Assembly: GCF_000003815.2 (NCBI RefSeq)
Contig: NC_049992.1
Location: 10,282,755 to 10,342,754 of the forward strand
Direction of reading: 5' to 3'
Source of the DNA: Branchiostoma floridae
Taxonomy: Eukaryota; Chordata; Leptocardii; Amphioxiformes; Branchiostomatidae
DNA length: 60,000 bases
The notes under the pieces were generated by a model that did not search any database, was not told the origin of the DNA, and worked only from the letters and a program-made list of their open reading frames with translations. A program made the position numbers and the translations under genes. The first letter of the stretch is position 1, and each line of letters begins with the position of its first letter. Of the stretch, positions 13,301 to 28,300 are shown piece by piece.

Positions 13301-16300
13301 GAAGCCAGAAGGTTGTGATGGAAAGGGTTGTTACAAAACAGTTTCTCATTGGTTGGTCAAAGATGAGAAATGATGAGTTGAAGAGATAAGTGAGGAGAGG
13401 AAATTAGGATAAGGCACATGGCAATCGAAAATTTAGGGAAGTATAAGGTACAGTAGTCCCCCTCCTCAATGAAAACAAAACCAAACCAAAATGTACCATA
13501 ATTGTTACAATCAACTTCCACAAAACCACTAAACTGTAGCTTCAGCATTTTTAAAACCAGGCCATAAACAACCAGAAATTACTTGATGATACTACAAATT
13601 GGCCACAAAATATGCTTAGGGCAGTCCCTTTAGGTGTACCTGGTTTACAATGGAGGGAAGGGAAGGGGACAGGTAATCACAATGTGCCAGCTGACACTAA
13701 GCAACTTTAACGTTCAAACCTCCTTTCTCATTTTATCAAATTTCCCACGAAAAGTGATTTACAAGAAATTGAGGTCCTTCATTTATCAGGGAAAAATATT
13801 TAAAACATTGGTGGAAAAATAAAGACATTTATGAAAGGCATTTACATGGTATTCAAACATCCCAAACTGTTATCTTAATGGCTCTGAAAGGCTGATCAGC
13901 CACCTAATTTTAACCCCAGCATATGGGAAATCCACAGAGCCAGAGAAAGGAATGACAAGATAAAAAAGATGACACGAGTACCTGAAATACTTTCTCATCC
14001 ATAACTGCATACAGCCCCTATTTTGGGGACCAACCCTCGCCTTCCAAACAAGCAGACACTATTTGAAAAATGGCCAGGCAAAATGGGAGAAATCTACAGA
14101 CCTATCACAGCTAAATGCTAGCTTGACTCTCCTGCGCTGGGTGTTTTCCTTTGGCCTGGATATATAATCCCCACACACTTGTGAGATCAAAATAAATACC
14201 TAGCACCAAGACACTGTTGATTTTCTTCAAAGAAACATCTAACACCTGCTCATGGCTCCAGTGGTCTGTGACCCTACGGTCCGACCCACCCACCAATCAT
14301 GACAGTGAGAAAATACAAGAAGATAAGGAGGTAACCTCTGGGTTAGATATTGTTGTGTAGCATAATATATGTTTCCTAGATGGTACATGGACCATATGCT
14401 TTGAACAAATAAGCTGCAATTTATCGAGACAAAATGACAGTGTAAGAGAGTAACTTATTTGTAGCCTTGCGCTGAGAGCAGGTACACACAAAATGGAGTT
14501 GCTTACTTCTAAGTGTTTGTGGTCCCTGCGAGTAGCCTACGAGTATCCGAGGTCCCTGTTTGGCAGGGTGACACCTGAACTTCTTCTTCTGCTGCATGTT
14601 GCATGCTGCACACGGCGTGGGAAAATACAGGCACATCTGGGAGCCCCCCTGCACCTTCCAACACCACATCGTGCCCACTTCACAACCACTCTCCCAAATC
14701 CTCCTCAAGATCCCAAGAAAACTGGAGGTAATCCGTCTGCCTGGCACACATGTGGGCTCCAACCTTGGTGACACGCATGACCTGCTCCGCTCTCAAACCC
14801 TCCTTTCTCTGGTGCCTAATACAACCCAAGGACTGCTACCATCTCTTTCATGCCCCACTCTGCCTTCCAACTGTAGAGACGTCTGGTAAGTTTCAAGTCT
14901 TCCTCCCCAAACACTGTTTCCCTGTGTAGAATGTCCAGGCTATTGTCAGTACTGTTTCCCTTTTCTTCAGGCAGCCAACAAATCCTCTAGTCGGGTGAAA
15001 GAACTCCCTTGGGCTGAACCACTCTTATAGGAGGGGGGTTCAAGCACCATCGCATGCCAAAGCTTCTGTCTGAAGTTTACAGTAAGCAAGAAACCATTTT
15101 ACTCTTTCAAAGAGAAGGAGGCCAAGGTTTTCTGACAACATATAAAGCATCCTTTGGTTGCATAGGGCATGACACAGTTTCTTGTTTTGGGAGATACCAG
15201 TATTTCCCATGGGATAACAACTTGTTGCTAGACCAGTGCTAGTGGTGGGCCAACATATGGGGCATTGCAGGGTCAGCAGGAATTAAACTGGTCTGAGCAA
15301 CTCTACCAGGCCGGAGTATTTCACCACCTTTGCTGACCACTAGAACAAGTTTAAACAAATAATCACGATTAAGACCAAATAAATAACACCTGACACCTGA
15401 AAAAAAGAGATTACCTCCTTCTCGTGTCTTTCTGAGTGTATATACAAAGTGTGTAAACACACCAACAGAAGTCACTTCAAGACTCACCAACAAATTACCT
15501 TGTATACAAAAACAAACACAAAGTGATCGCTTCCCTGGCATGGTACTGACCAACCTGAACTATCCCTGTTTATTTACAGGATTTGGAAGCCACTTTCAAA
15601 TAACTGATCCCGGCTAGAATTTCTGCTTGCTTGGAGCAAAAGTGTCACATGTTAATCCTTACAGTACAACATTTGCTGAATGATTCTTGAAGTTTAATGG
15701 AACTAGCATAATGGATTCTATCTAAATTCTAATTCTCTGACCTTATCGCAACCTGGTATGTCTCATCAACAGGTGAATTACTTGTGCCCCCCCCCCCCCC
15801 ACATGCTGCCAAGAAGTTATAAAATAAACCTTACAGGCTTCTTCAGGTTCCCTTGATGATTTGGAAGCTCTTTTCCCCATTCTAGTGTGTCTAGTGAGCC
15901 CATGCAAGTAAGCCTACCCAGGAAGCTTATACAGTACTCCCATCAAAGGACACACTCATTTTCTACTTATATCTATGTACACATGTACCTCGTTGTCCTG
16001 TCATCCCTATTTCGTGACACAACAAAAATTATACTCCTTCAATTTGTACAGCATATGTGTGATGGTGCAATCTTTAGTCAATGACCTTCAATTCGGAAAT
16101 CCACCATTGTCAATAACCTGAATGAATACAATCTCTAGGGATTGAGGACAACAACAGTGAACTTAGTATGCAGGTGTATGCAAAGCAATTTACAAAACAC
16201 CTACACATTGCAGAATACACCTGTGTCACGTACAGTGTTTTCACCATCAAAGCTTCAAAATGGTATCAATGGTAAATCTTCAAATCATGGTGTACGACGA

Positions 16301-19300
16301 GATTGTGACATATTAAACACACCCTGACATGACAGCTGAACAAGTGCAAAGCATGGCCCCATTGCCGATTCAGTTTGCAAAGGAAGGAAATGTTCCAGGT
16401 AATTGCAGCAACTGAAACTACCCTGCCACACTCTGCACTGTAGGAATTTTTCAAGAGGTAAAAGCCAGTTCAATCGGAGTATAGGATTTCATCTTTTAGA
16501 ACAAAAGAGGAGATATCATTTCGAGGAGGGGGACAGGTCTTGCCACACCTCTCCCATGAAGAATACTGTGTGTATTGTCACGGGTGCTGCACTTGCAAAT
16601 TTGGAATCCACTTTATCCGGTGCTTGACATAATGTTGATCACCCAATGAAATGTTTTGTTCCTGGGAATGAATTGTTGTCTTTTTTGCTCATTGTATAGT
16701 TGTTACCTTCTTTATTTGCTGTCCATTGCTAATTTTTGTGGACTATTTTGTGGCTATGAAGCACCAGAAAGCTTGTGTGTATTTTATCTTATCTTTTGCT
16801 AATGTAGTTTAGCAGGATGTTGCAAAGAATCTGTTCTGGTCTTGGCAGTGCCAATATTTGTGTAGCTTCTATTGATGGTCCGAGCGGGTCACAACAAGGT
16901 CGGAGGTTTTTGACTAGGAGGGGTCTAACTCTAACTTCTAAGGTGTCCCCATAGGTTTCCACTTGGCCTGATCTGATGAGAGATCAAATGCAGGGATCTT
17001 CAAACAATTCAGATTACAATTAGGAAGCAAAGTCTCAGGGGACTGAACTGGCTACTGACACTACACAAAGGAAACATTAAAGGAAAAACTGTTAACCGTT
17101 AATTTTTGGACATGGCGCAGTTTATGACTGCGATGTTGAAGAGATTGTGACATAATGGACTTTAAAACAACACTCGAAAGTTCATGTTTGTCAGTTTAGA
17201 ACCAATGGTAACTGCTTTTTTGTATAAATCCAAAGTATGTGACTTTTACGCAAAGCTTTTCATTGTGGTAGTCAGTCCATGGTACTGTAATTCCTGATTT
17301 TTTCAATGTACTGTTATGTTCACGGTTTTCACTGTGAGGACTGAAACGTGAACTTATCATTACTGATAACAAATAAATCACAGACTTGTTTAATGCGCTC
17401 TTGCCGCGACAGTGAACATTAAGTTCCAAGAACAAGTTAAATTTTCTCAGACCGTGAAAGTTTGGTACCGAGAAGACAAAGTGAATTACAGTAACTAAGT
17501 CTAAGCGAAGGGGAAACAGAAGTAAGTGCGGTCTCCCACGGTATGCCATGGCGAATACTGTCAGCGCACTAAGTTCTGACAGACGGGCCCCTCTGTCGCT
17601 ATCATGGTAAATGGTTCGACTAAGTGGTCCTTCTGTTAAGAACGTTACATACACCTGTAGCGTACAGATATCTACTTCGTGAAACAAAAGTTTGCGCCTT
17701 TTTCTTTATCTCAAGTGCGAAGCGTGTCTAGTTAGCAAGCAAGAAAGGAGCACAAAGAGGGTGGGAAAATTTCCCAAGTCTTTGTGTCTTGTCTGCTACT
17801 TGTTGGAGGTCGCCTTCCTATTTTCAGCTTTCTCATAACAGAGTTTGGTTTTTGTCCCTCACAGTTTATCCGATTGGCATGAGACACTACAGCTGGATTT
17901 CACCACCAACACTGCATGGCAACACACTGCCTCCTGCGGTCAGGTTACCTGTGTGGGTACTTATGGCTTGTAGGACTGGGAAAGTCACCACATGAACTTG
18001 GACAAATAAACAAGCCTTCTGATGTGCCCATGCTTGGGATGTCTTACCAAAGATAACATGGCCATTTGGAACAGGATCACCTTATAGGGGAACTTAAACT
18101 TGAAGTACAAAAGAGTTTAACTGTTGATTGAAGGAATGGGGGGGGGGGGGGTCGGCGTTTGGCTTTCCCTGTATGAACTTATTTCCTTCACTACTAACAT
18201 TCTACTTCAATGGCTTATCATTTTCTAGGAGCAAGTGCCTAGCAACTAAAAATCTCAGTTCAAATGCTTAAGATTCCAAGCAAGAATGTGGTCAACTTGA
18301 AGTATACACATTTAAAATACTTCTTAGATCGGTGCTATGACACCAAACAAATATAAAGGCATGATTTTTTTCAACATTAGTATGGCAAGTAAGCACAACT
18401 GATCTACTTTTCTCCTGCGTCAGCATATGGGCCTTGTCAGCTAACAAATACACAGCCAAGAAATTGACCGAACATCCATTAAATCAGATTTTTCATCTCG
18501 AAGTAGGTCAAAGATTGAGATGATCCAAATGATTGTGTTGGGCTGATGCAAAACTAAGTCAGCACATTGATACCAAGACAGGAAACACTGTCTAAAAATA
18601 GTCATGTCTGGTTGAAAATAGATATTAGCTGGTCACAACAGGTTAATACAGAAAATATCTGTTACTGGGGTTCACTTTCCTTCCATTGTGATGACCAATC
18701 AGGTGCTTGACTGATCATGTGATTACACTGTCCAATCAGCATCAAACATAACTGTTGCTACCATGTATTCTGAGGTACTAGTATCACAGAATGGACCAAA
18801 AATTCATATACGATTTGGAAGGGTGTTATGTTCTGACATATTTGTCATGCGTTTTCAGAGTGTTGACAAGAGGCTTGGACTTGTTCCATGTTTTGGACAA
18901 CAGCCAACAACTTTCTTTACCACCTGCAATTCTCACTTCTACAGCAAAGCTAACTAAAATACTGTGGTAACTTTTCTTCATTTCTAAAAACATAAAAGGC
19001 TGTTACCAATACACAAAACAATGTAATAACAATGTAAAATACTTGAGGGGCAGGGCACTGTTACTTCTTAATTTTTGAGGAGAAAGCAATTTTTTCATGT
19101 AGAAAGAGTTGAAATCTATTTCTGTCAAGTGACTTTACTCAACTGCATATTTACACTGGGACATTTCTATCATAACTCATTAATTCACCTGGTTGAAAAT
19201 TCACATTTGTCCCTGGAAAAATTTTGAAATCTAGATCCTCAGAAATGCGATTTCCTTTTTGAGGGGCAAATTTTGCTGGTAGACTCAGATGGGTGCAATC

Positions 19301-22300
19301 AATATCTTTACATGCCCACTTTTGTACATCACAGAGGACGGAATGGACAAAATTTTTGTCCGTCTGCAGCGTCAAAATTTCGTCAAAGGACAGACGCTAC
19401 CTAGAACCCTGGTTAAAGCCAAAGAGTGTGGTACAACAAAGGTCCAAACATTTCCCTTTCTCAGGAAGAAGTAGCCATGAGGAGACAATAGCCTGCGCTT
19501 TATCAGTGACAGTTTACACCATCTCAGCTGACGGTGAACAGTCACCTTTCACCACTCCCATCCCTCATACAGGACACTCTCCTTCCCAGGGTAGCCTGGT
19601 ACACCATGTCTGTCAACAACAAGGTGCGCCCTCTTTGAAGTTCTTCCATGTCTTTGCATGAATCTTTTTGGTCAACAAAGTGCACACACTTTAGTGTAGG
19701 AGATGTATCAGGTTACAAAGTTCCTGTAAAACAGGAAGATCAGAGAGAAAATTTCTACTAGTGTTTTGAACTATCAATATTTGGTTATAGAAACAATTTT
19801 CATACACAACATTCCTCCATGCATGTATGTTTAGTAGTATCACTGTATATCACATTTGGAGGAGTTTGAAACTTTTCGTTCACGCTTGCTTGAGCAACAT
19901 GGAACAGGAAAGTGTGTTTATTTACCCGGGCTAATTACACACATCAAGTCTATTATGCTGGGGTTGCTTTTGTCACAAATGACTGAGTAAAATGCTGATA
20001 ACAAGATGATTTTCAACTTCAGTCTTCCAGTTATATCCAAGGCACGCAGCATATATAAATCTTTGTAAGATATCTATACACCCACCCATACAATTACCCG
20101 ATAATTAAGACTAATGTACCATAATTAAAAGGTGGAAGTAACTGTGTAGATGATTGAGGGACTAATAGGACTTGTCTCTGACTGAACAAAAAATCCCATC
20201 CTTCAAAATGAAGCCCAGACATGAGACCTCACACACAGACAGGACACTCCAGGTAGCCGAGTTATGAGCTGTCTCGGAGTACCCCGAAATTACACAGGTG
20301 CATGCAGACATGGACTATAGCCAAACCATGACATAAATGCTCCAGTAGTGCATTTAATACTGCCAGAACAGGGCAATGGCACGGAAGACCTGGCACCGTG
20401 CCCCCCTCCCCCAATTTTCCGCCACAAAAAGACACACAAGGCTGTTATCTTCATGTGTTCCTCATAAAGGTAAGAACCTGTAACTCTAACACCTCTGGAG
20501 ACCGACATAATTTACTGTCTCAATCCTCTGTGCTGACCAGGTTCTGGAAGACATTAAGGTTAGAGGCAGTGCAGCAGCCTGACAACAACTTCTCACATTC
20601 TTACCTCCCTGACTCACAGCCAAAATAATCAATATGAGACAGGACAAAAAACATCTGTGGTGACTCGCAACATTTCAATATGGGCCGGAGGGAACACAAC
20701 TTAGTTATCTTTGAAGATAAGGGAGAGAGAAATGCTTACTTCAGGATAATACTATTGCCTAGAATTGTAGCATTATGTCAACATGTTGATAAACTGAGAC
20801 TTACCTTCAAGTTTGGAAGCCATCACTGCTAAGGAAGTGTCACACCAAATATCTTAATCTTAGCAGCTTTCACATGTTGTGGCAGTTTACCATTTCAAAG
20901 TCAGTTCCGAAGACTTTGCAGATAATTACACAACATGCATGATAAAGCAAAACAAAAGAAGATTCCTGGTTACAACGATTTCTGCGCTAGCTTGCGCTAG
21001 CATGATGCAAAGCCGCAAGACCACTCTGGCGGCTGAGGTTGTTTTCTGGGCAGTCTGCGGCTTCTAACAGAGATACGCCTACTAGTAACTCTGGGGTTAC
21101 CTCTTTCGTGACAATGTCTGAAACTTCTAATTGTGTAAGCGCTGTTTGAGTGTGGTTTGAATTAGTCTAAATGAAACCCTGAATTAACTGTAAAGGTTGA
21201 GTCCAATTGAAAGCAGCAAATGTTCAGTACAAATTACTATTTCTTTGCCAACTAGGGAGTGCAAGGTACAGGTTATGCATGTATTCATGGCACATACCAT
21301 CATCGTGATGTCTGTCCCTTCTTCGGTGACGGTCTGAAACAAGATAGCGACAGTTAAGTACAACATATCATAATGAACTCCATGCTACAATAGGGAGAAC
21401 ATCTTGTATTCATTCACATCATTATCATCCTTTCACCCTTTGTATTTTGGCATGGTGCCCTACATTCATTCTTGATGATCAAAACCCATCAATTTGAAAT
21501 TTGTCTTTTTCAGTTGAAATGCATTTTGATACAAACTTACTTTTCCACAATGCTACCAGCTTCAAACCTCCATGGCAATGTCTATGGTACAAATATCAGG
21601 GTTGGACAAGTTTTCTAAAATTGACTTGTCCTATCGGGCAAGTACTTAAAAAATTTACTTGCCCGAACCAACTTTTCACTTGCCCGAAATCTAAATGACA
21701 TTTTTCTATGTATATTCATGGCCTTCAATGGAATTTTTGTTATTGGCTCTATTTTCTGTGTTAATTAATGCTTGATGTCATGACTTTGAAAAGTAGCAAG
21801 TTACATCAAAATCTCACTCAATGGAGAAAAGCTAACTTGTCCGATCGGGCAAGTGGGGAAGGACATGCACTTGCCCGATTGGCATTTTCACTTGACTGGG
21901 ACTATAGGGCTAGTAGACTTGTTTATCCCTGAATATGAATGAAGTCCTTGACATGCTTTAGTTTAGAGATCTTGTAGTACTGACTTTGTTTCACTTGCCT
22001 GCAGTTCTTCTACTAACCACAAGGAGGCCTCATTGTACTAACACAGCTAAGCAGCTGTTGGTGCAGTGAGGCCCCCTTGTGGTTGTTAATGACTAAACAA
22101 CCACAGCTAGCTTTGTTGACCATTGATTCAGGTTGCTCTAAAACTATGTTACATTACTGGTACTTGTTTCAAAGTTGTTAGCAAAAACAACAGAAAGAGA
22201 ATCTACTAACCCAACGTACCTCTTCTATGTGAGAGGACTGATTCGGATTCTGTGTCTCTGTCTAGGTTGTCCCGGCTTTCTGCTGCATTTGCACTGTGGA

Positions 22301-25300
22301 GACAAAAAGTAATTAATTGGAAAGGCCTATAATGTCATGAAATCAAATTCATTGGCAGCAACCTTCCAAATACAATGATTAATGATCTACTATTATTACA
22401 TCCCATTTAAATCAACATAGCTACCACCAATGTTTATGCAGTGAGAAAAGTTACTAAAAAGGGTACTTGTTCTTATTCTTCCTTTTCAGAATGTAATTTT
22501 CTACCATTTAAAGGCACCAACTGTGAGAGCAACATTGCTTCATGAAGTTTTGTCAATTGTATGTAAATTCACATACTGGAAGGAAGGTGGCCTGGAGTCC
22601 CCGATGCCCCCTGTCCTCTCTAAGGCTGGCGGCAGGTCTGTCTGCGGGTCTGTACATTGTGACGATGTGTCGGAAAGGGTCCCTTCAGCTGGAACCAACT
22701 GTACAGAAACACAAAGAACAAGACAAATCAGAGATGGCAAACTTCACCCCATTACACACTATCTTGGCCAACATAGGCCAGAGACACATACCCATACACG
22801 CATGTGCATGCACACAAACACAAGTAATGTTATATACAAAAATACCAAAAACAACACTTCATTCCTATAACTACAAAAAGCCATACTTAAAATGTACAAG
22901 CATAGACTACTTTATATCATTTATATTATAAAATTGACCATTTACAGTGTCACACAAAAAATTGCAATTCCCTGTGGTGTGGGAATGGGCAACTGACAAC
23001 TATCTATTTCCTTGGATTGGTATACTGATTACCGTAGTATTACTATTAGTATCATATGATGCAATTCTTAGTCATCATTTTCTTATTAACCTCTGTCAGT
23101 CTAGGGGTGACATTGGGCATCCAATTTGTCCTGGTTACCAGGGGAGTTTGAGTGATAACTGTTAACACATCTTTTAGTCTTGTTTTGGAAAAGTTAAGAT
23201 GGACCATATGATTGGGAATGGTATTGAGTTTCCACAGTTAGACATAACTAAATTCTTGTATGTTTTTCTTATAGAATATGGAATTTCTTTATCTCCAAAT
23301 CATACTTGGTGGGGCTTTTCCATGACATGACATTCCTAGGTACATCATCTATCATGAGTCTGGAGACCTCATATCTCCACGAAATATTCTGGATAACTAT
23401 AAAATGGAAAACAGTCGTATAATGGAAAACACTGTAAATATTGACAAAATTGGCATAAATTGTGCTTTATTAGTAATATTACGTCCATCTCTGTCAAAGA
23501 TAAGTGCATACTAAATATCATAGAAATCTACTGTTCTTTTGATTGTTCTTTTGATTTTTATTATTGGCAGATTTTGACAAAACTGCCCATGCAGTTTCAG
23601 AGGAAGCTAATAGGGGGCCCTAACAATAAGTAACATACACCACTTCTTCCTTACATCACAAAATATCTGCCACCCAAAAATCAAGACTATAGCATGTCCA
23701 GGTCAAAAGGTACAAAAAACAGAAGTTTTGCTGCATTACCAAGGTCACATACTGGGGGGCCAAAATCGAACTTGACCTTCATCTTCCCAACACTTACCTA
23801 CATACCAAATATCATCATAATCCATCCTGAGGTTCTTGAGTTGCTGACTACAAAAATCCAGAACCACAGAAAGACACACAGACACACCAAACTACATTTT
23901 CATGTTTAATGAAGATAACAATACAAAGTTAAAACAAAACACAACAAAAAGCCTAAGCTCTTCACTATATGCATTCATAAGAAATACCGAGGTAACCATT
24001 CAATGCAAAAATGATGTGGAATTTACATATATACAAATTATTGAGAATCAGATATTTGCATAATCCATGTATTAACAAGAATTCAGCTCAACAATATACC
24101 AAACAAGTAAATCATCCTGCAATGGTTATATTTTTGTGATAAACTTATCAATTTTGAGGACAGTATTTTTATTCTTTCATCTTTGATTTACCAAAAAGAG
24201 AACCAAAGAATAAACCAAAACTCTCAGCTAGACTTCACCACTGCTTTCAATTAGGTAAATGTTAGAGAAAGAAGAACTTCAAAGGAACATCCTTCCAGAG
24301 AGGTAGGTAGGGTAGGGTAGGCTTTGTAAAGAACATCTGGACAGCACATACCTACGTATATATATGGCATACTTATCCCCTATCTATGGGTGGCATACCT
24401 ATCTGGTTAATGACTAACAGACAACCTCATATAGGCACATAATCATATCTCCACTTGGAAAAAAACAAAACAAGAGGGAAAACAGATTTTTCTTAGGTTG
24501 CGTATCTGTTACATGTATACTGACAGCCATAACACTAAAGGTTGACACTAAATTTACCATGTAAATGAGGACATCTATTTTTAACCCATTTCACCCATCT
24601 TGACACTACCAAAACATTCCTGCTGTGAAAGGTCGTGAAGGGGTCAAATAGCATGACTTCTTTCAAATTTAAGGTGTAAGGACATCTTTACCCAAGGGGC
24701 TCAGAGATCAAACATCTTAGCACAGTATGTGAGACAGATTCTTTTATCATTACCAAGAAATAGGTCTATCATGCATCAAGTTATAAATTATCAGGTGTTA
24801 CACTGCAGTCAACATTGTGAAGCAGATTGGATCTGTCATATCACAGAATGTTTTCTGTTCAGAATGAATTTTCTCTTCATAAATGACTTGTCAACATTAT
24901 CTTTTTCCAATGTGATGTAACGCTAGTTTGCCTTTATGCACGGGGTAACATATATCCGTTGTTTTCAACATCATCGTATTTAGGGCTATCATGCGGACGA
25001 AATGTGAGTTCAAACTGCTATATTTTGAAATAATTACAATCTGAAATAACCGTCCATCAACTTGATATCCCTAAATGTGCAGTTTTGAAAAACAACCAAT
25101 ATAGGTTACCCCACAGATAAAGGTGAACTAGCATTAACAGCCAGTAATTGGTTGATAACATTTTTTTAAAGCACCAATCTACAAAGTGGCTTTGAAAAAC
25201 AGTAAGGGTATGTTTCTAAATATATGACTGTACTGGAAGGAAAAAAACCTGCTGTGTGTACTGTATAGGACCTTGGCATAGTACAGGGGATCATACATTC

Positions 25301-28300
25301 CAGTCCTACTGGACCATGGACCATGCACTTATATTCTTAGGAATAACCCACTGACAGGGACTACACTCTACAGCAATACCTTGAAAGACTTACATCTAGC
25401 AAGTCTAAAATCATTACAGCTAGTTAATCAAAAGAATACCCAGTTCCCATCAGTTACCTTCCTTACCAACACAGCTATAACAAAGATATTGAGACTAATG
25501 TATTGCTTTTACTCTTCCATTGCATCATACCCCCCTCCCACTCTGATCCTTGCTCTAGAATCCATGCTCTGATCTATGCATAAGCTCTTCCAAAACTTTT
25601 GTCATTAGAAAGGCTTACACATCTATTGAAGGCTCCTTACATCTTAGGATTTATAAGCAATAGCTGTCGGTTTCTATCACTGCAAGACAAAGACAGACTG
25701 TTTAAAACCAAGTATGTATACAAGCCAAATACTAAGAGCAAATATCCCACGTAGATCTCTGTTGGTATTTTAGATCTAAAGTGTAAAAACATGTCGTCTG
25801 ATCGACAGTTAGGCATGGGGAAATGCCTGAAGTTGACAGAAAGGCTCAAACTTGTGATGTCTGAATGTATTAGGACACGTTTGAATAGGTCAAATCACCT
25901 CAGAAGTTTTAACTTCTCGTACTGTGGGGCAGAATCATTTGTCTGTGTTATCGACTATTGTTTTTTTAACCCCATTGGAAATACTTTTGTTGTTTTGTTA
26001 TTTACAATTTGTTGTGTAACACTCTATGTCTCAATAATACAAAAATACATGTCAATAGTACTATAATGCAAGTGAAAACCTATTCCAGAGGAATTCTATG
26101 AAGCTAATTTTGCTTGGAGATATCATTTACTTTGAAATCAGTTTACACAAAAAGACAAATGCAGAAATGTGAATATAACATCATACTACTTTGTATGTAC
26201 TGAACATAGGAACCTGTGGGGATGACCCTAATGCATCCATATGTAAATATTGCTGTATGATGTTTAAATGCAAATATGGCGCATGTAAATACTGCTGAAA
26301 TCATAATAACAACATATATTATAAGTAGTATTATGTAAATATCATATATAATCAAGGTTGAGAAAACAACATCTGTCAGAGGGTGAAAATCATACCCCCT
26401 AAACAATTCAGTTGTAAGTTTCACAAGCCAAATAAAACTAAGATCGATCATCATACTGCCCTTGTACATCTATACAAATTTATTACAATGAGCCTTCATT
26501 ACAAAACTGAGATAAAACTGTCAACAATACTGGAGGTTTACAGCTGCTTGTGACAAATGTGGAGTTTTCCAAACGAGGGGCACAGAAACCAATATCTCAC
26601 ATGACAAGCATGCACAACACAGATTATGCCATTGGAAGTCGACTATGCTAACATCACCCAAATATGGAATTGAGAAATGATCCCAGGATTTATATGTTGG
26701 TCTGTTCTGAGCACCAGGAACCTTGTTTAGACCCTGCCTCCATCATGAAGATTGTATGCTTGCTACAAACATTGAAATAAATAGGAGAAAAAACTATTTC
26801 TTTTCAAAATTTCATGTTGAAAAATACTTGCCGTGGTGATGTGTTATACATGTACCAAAGTTTGCTTGTACCAGTTCATTACTACAGATACAGTATACAT
26901 ATATTAAATGTATCTATAAATGTTCATATACATACATATCAAGATCACGTCTTTGTCTGTTAAAGACAACCAGAGAAACAGACAGACAATAACGGTAAAT
27001 CAAAAAAATAACCGGAATCAACCATTGATTTGAGGGAGTTGGAAGGGCAATGTTTCAGCAAAATATTTTCCCGCCTAGCTGTGATGTGTATCCCTGCTTT
27101 ACCAACATGGAAATAGAGGCGTCAGCAAACATGTAGACACATCAGCTTCCTTGTAAGAAAAGCTAACACTAGTACTGGTAGTACAAAGGAAACATAACAG
27201 GCATCTTTTGTTACAAATGAAGTTGCAACACCAACATCAGCATGCAGGTATGTGACTAAACCATGACTCATAACCAGCAGCAGCTAGCCATGGACTATAT
27301 TTGGGCCTACAGAATTACAAATTTCTACTGAGTCTTTTTTCTTCAAATTTCAAATTATATAAATGTCTATTTTGCGCCATGTTTATCTGTATTCATTGTA
27401 AGCTATAAGAGCAGCTTTCAAATGATATATGCCCTACATTGCAAGACTCTTCATAAGCTAATAATATAATATGCACCATTTTCTTAGGTCATCTGGAGTA
27501 AAAACAATAAATCTAATCAAAATGAAGGTTTACAATGTGTTGGTGATGGTCCTGACATCACAATTATCTTAATTGTGCATACTGGAGTCAACATGCTTTC
27601 TGTTACTAACAATGATAGCTGTAATTTCATAAGTTGTCAGATATTTCACCTGCAGTTTCAAAAACGTTTCGCAACAAGTTACATACACAAGACTTCTCAT
27701 TATGACGGGGAATTAAAAATTTACTTCAAAAAGTTATAGACTTTTGGGAGCCGTGGCAAATGAGTATTTTACTTCAGGTTGTAGGGTATTTTGGTTCTTC
27801 CATGGCTTGTGTGAAATCTTTAACCACAATTACTAATGTATATTGGTGAAATCAAGATTTGTACATTAGTGATACTACCAATTACAAGTTTATACATGTG
27901 ATACTGCAATATTGTTATTGGTACAAATGGACAATATTTTAATGCATTGTTCCAAGATGAACAAAATTCAAGAAAGCAATGCTTCAATCTTCTACTTCTT
28001 TCATGCTTCAATATCATAACATGATCATCAATCAGACAATGGTCTGTCTTTCTATGGCAGTATGTGAACTACAACAACCATGTCCAGGTACATACATAGC
28101 ACAATGGACAATCCATTGCTACTTTAAGTATTTACTTACAAATTCATAAGCCATAACTGATTCACGATTAGTGGCTCAGTCTTGAACAATAACGTTTTTT
28201 AAACGACAAAGTATTTATTTTCACTTTAAAATATGCTTAGTACTTGACTAGTAGAAACAAGGTAAAAATCTGTGTCTACAGAGTTGTGTAAAATTTTAAG

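Larger units (their letters stand above)
7843..21297. other. Dvl: Dvl intron 5, 13.5 kb
   Basis: The largest intron in the window. It contains a GT-rich tract (about 7948-7997), a 35-bp triplicated repeat (9236-9337), a 1.18-kb TIR element (10226-11400), a C14 run (15787-15800) and a G14 run (18138-18151). No nested gene could be supported on either strand; the longest ORF (17196-17687, minus) shows no domain. Confidence 0.7.
21334..22219. other. Dvl: Dvl intron 4
   Basis: An 886-nt intron containing a hAT-like MITE (21597-21931) and a 70-nt near-perfect hairpin (22015-22084). Confidence 0.85.

Noticed and set aside
17196-17687. 163-codon minus-strand ORF in Dvl intron 5
   Set aside because: No domain, no splice partners, and text resembling dispersed repeat seen elsewhere (ACTGTGAA..GTGAAA). 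Treated as chance.
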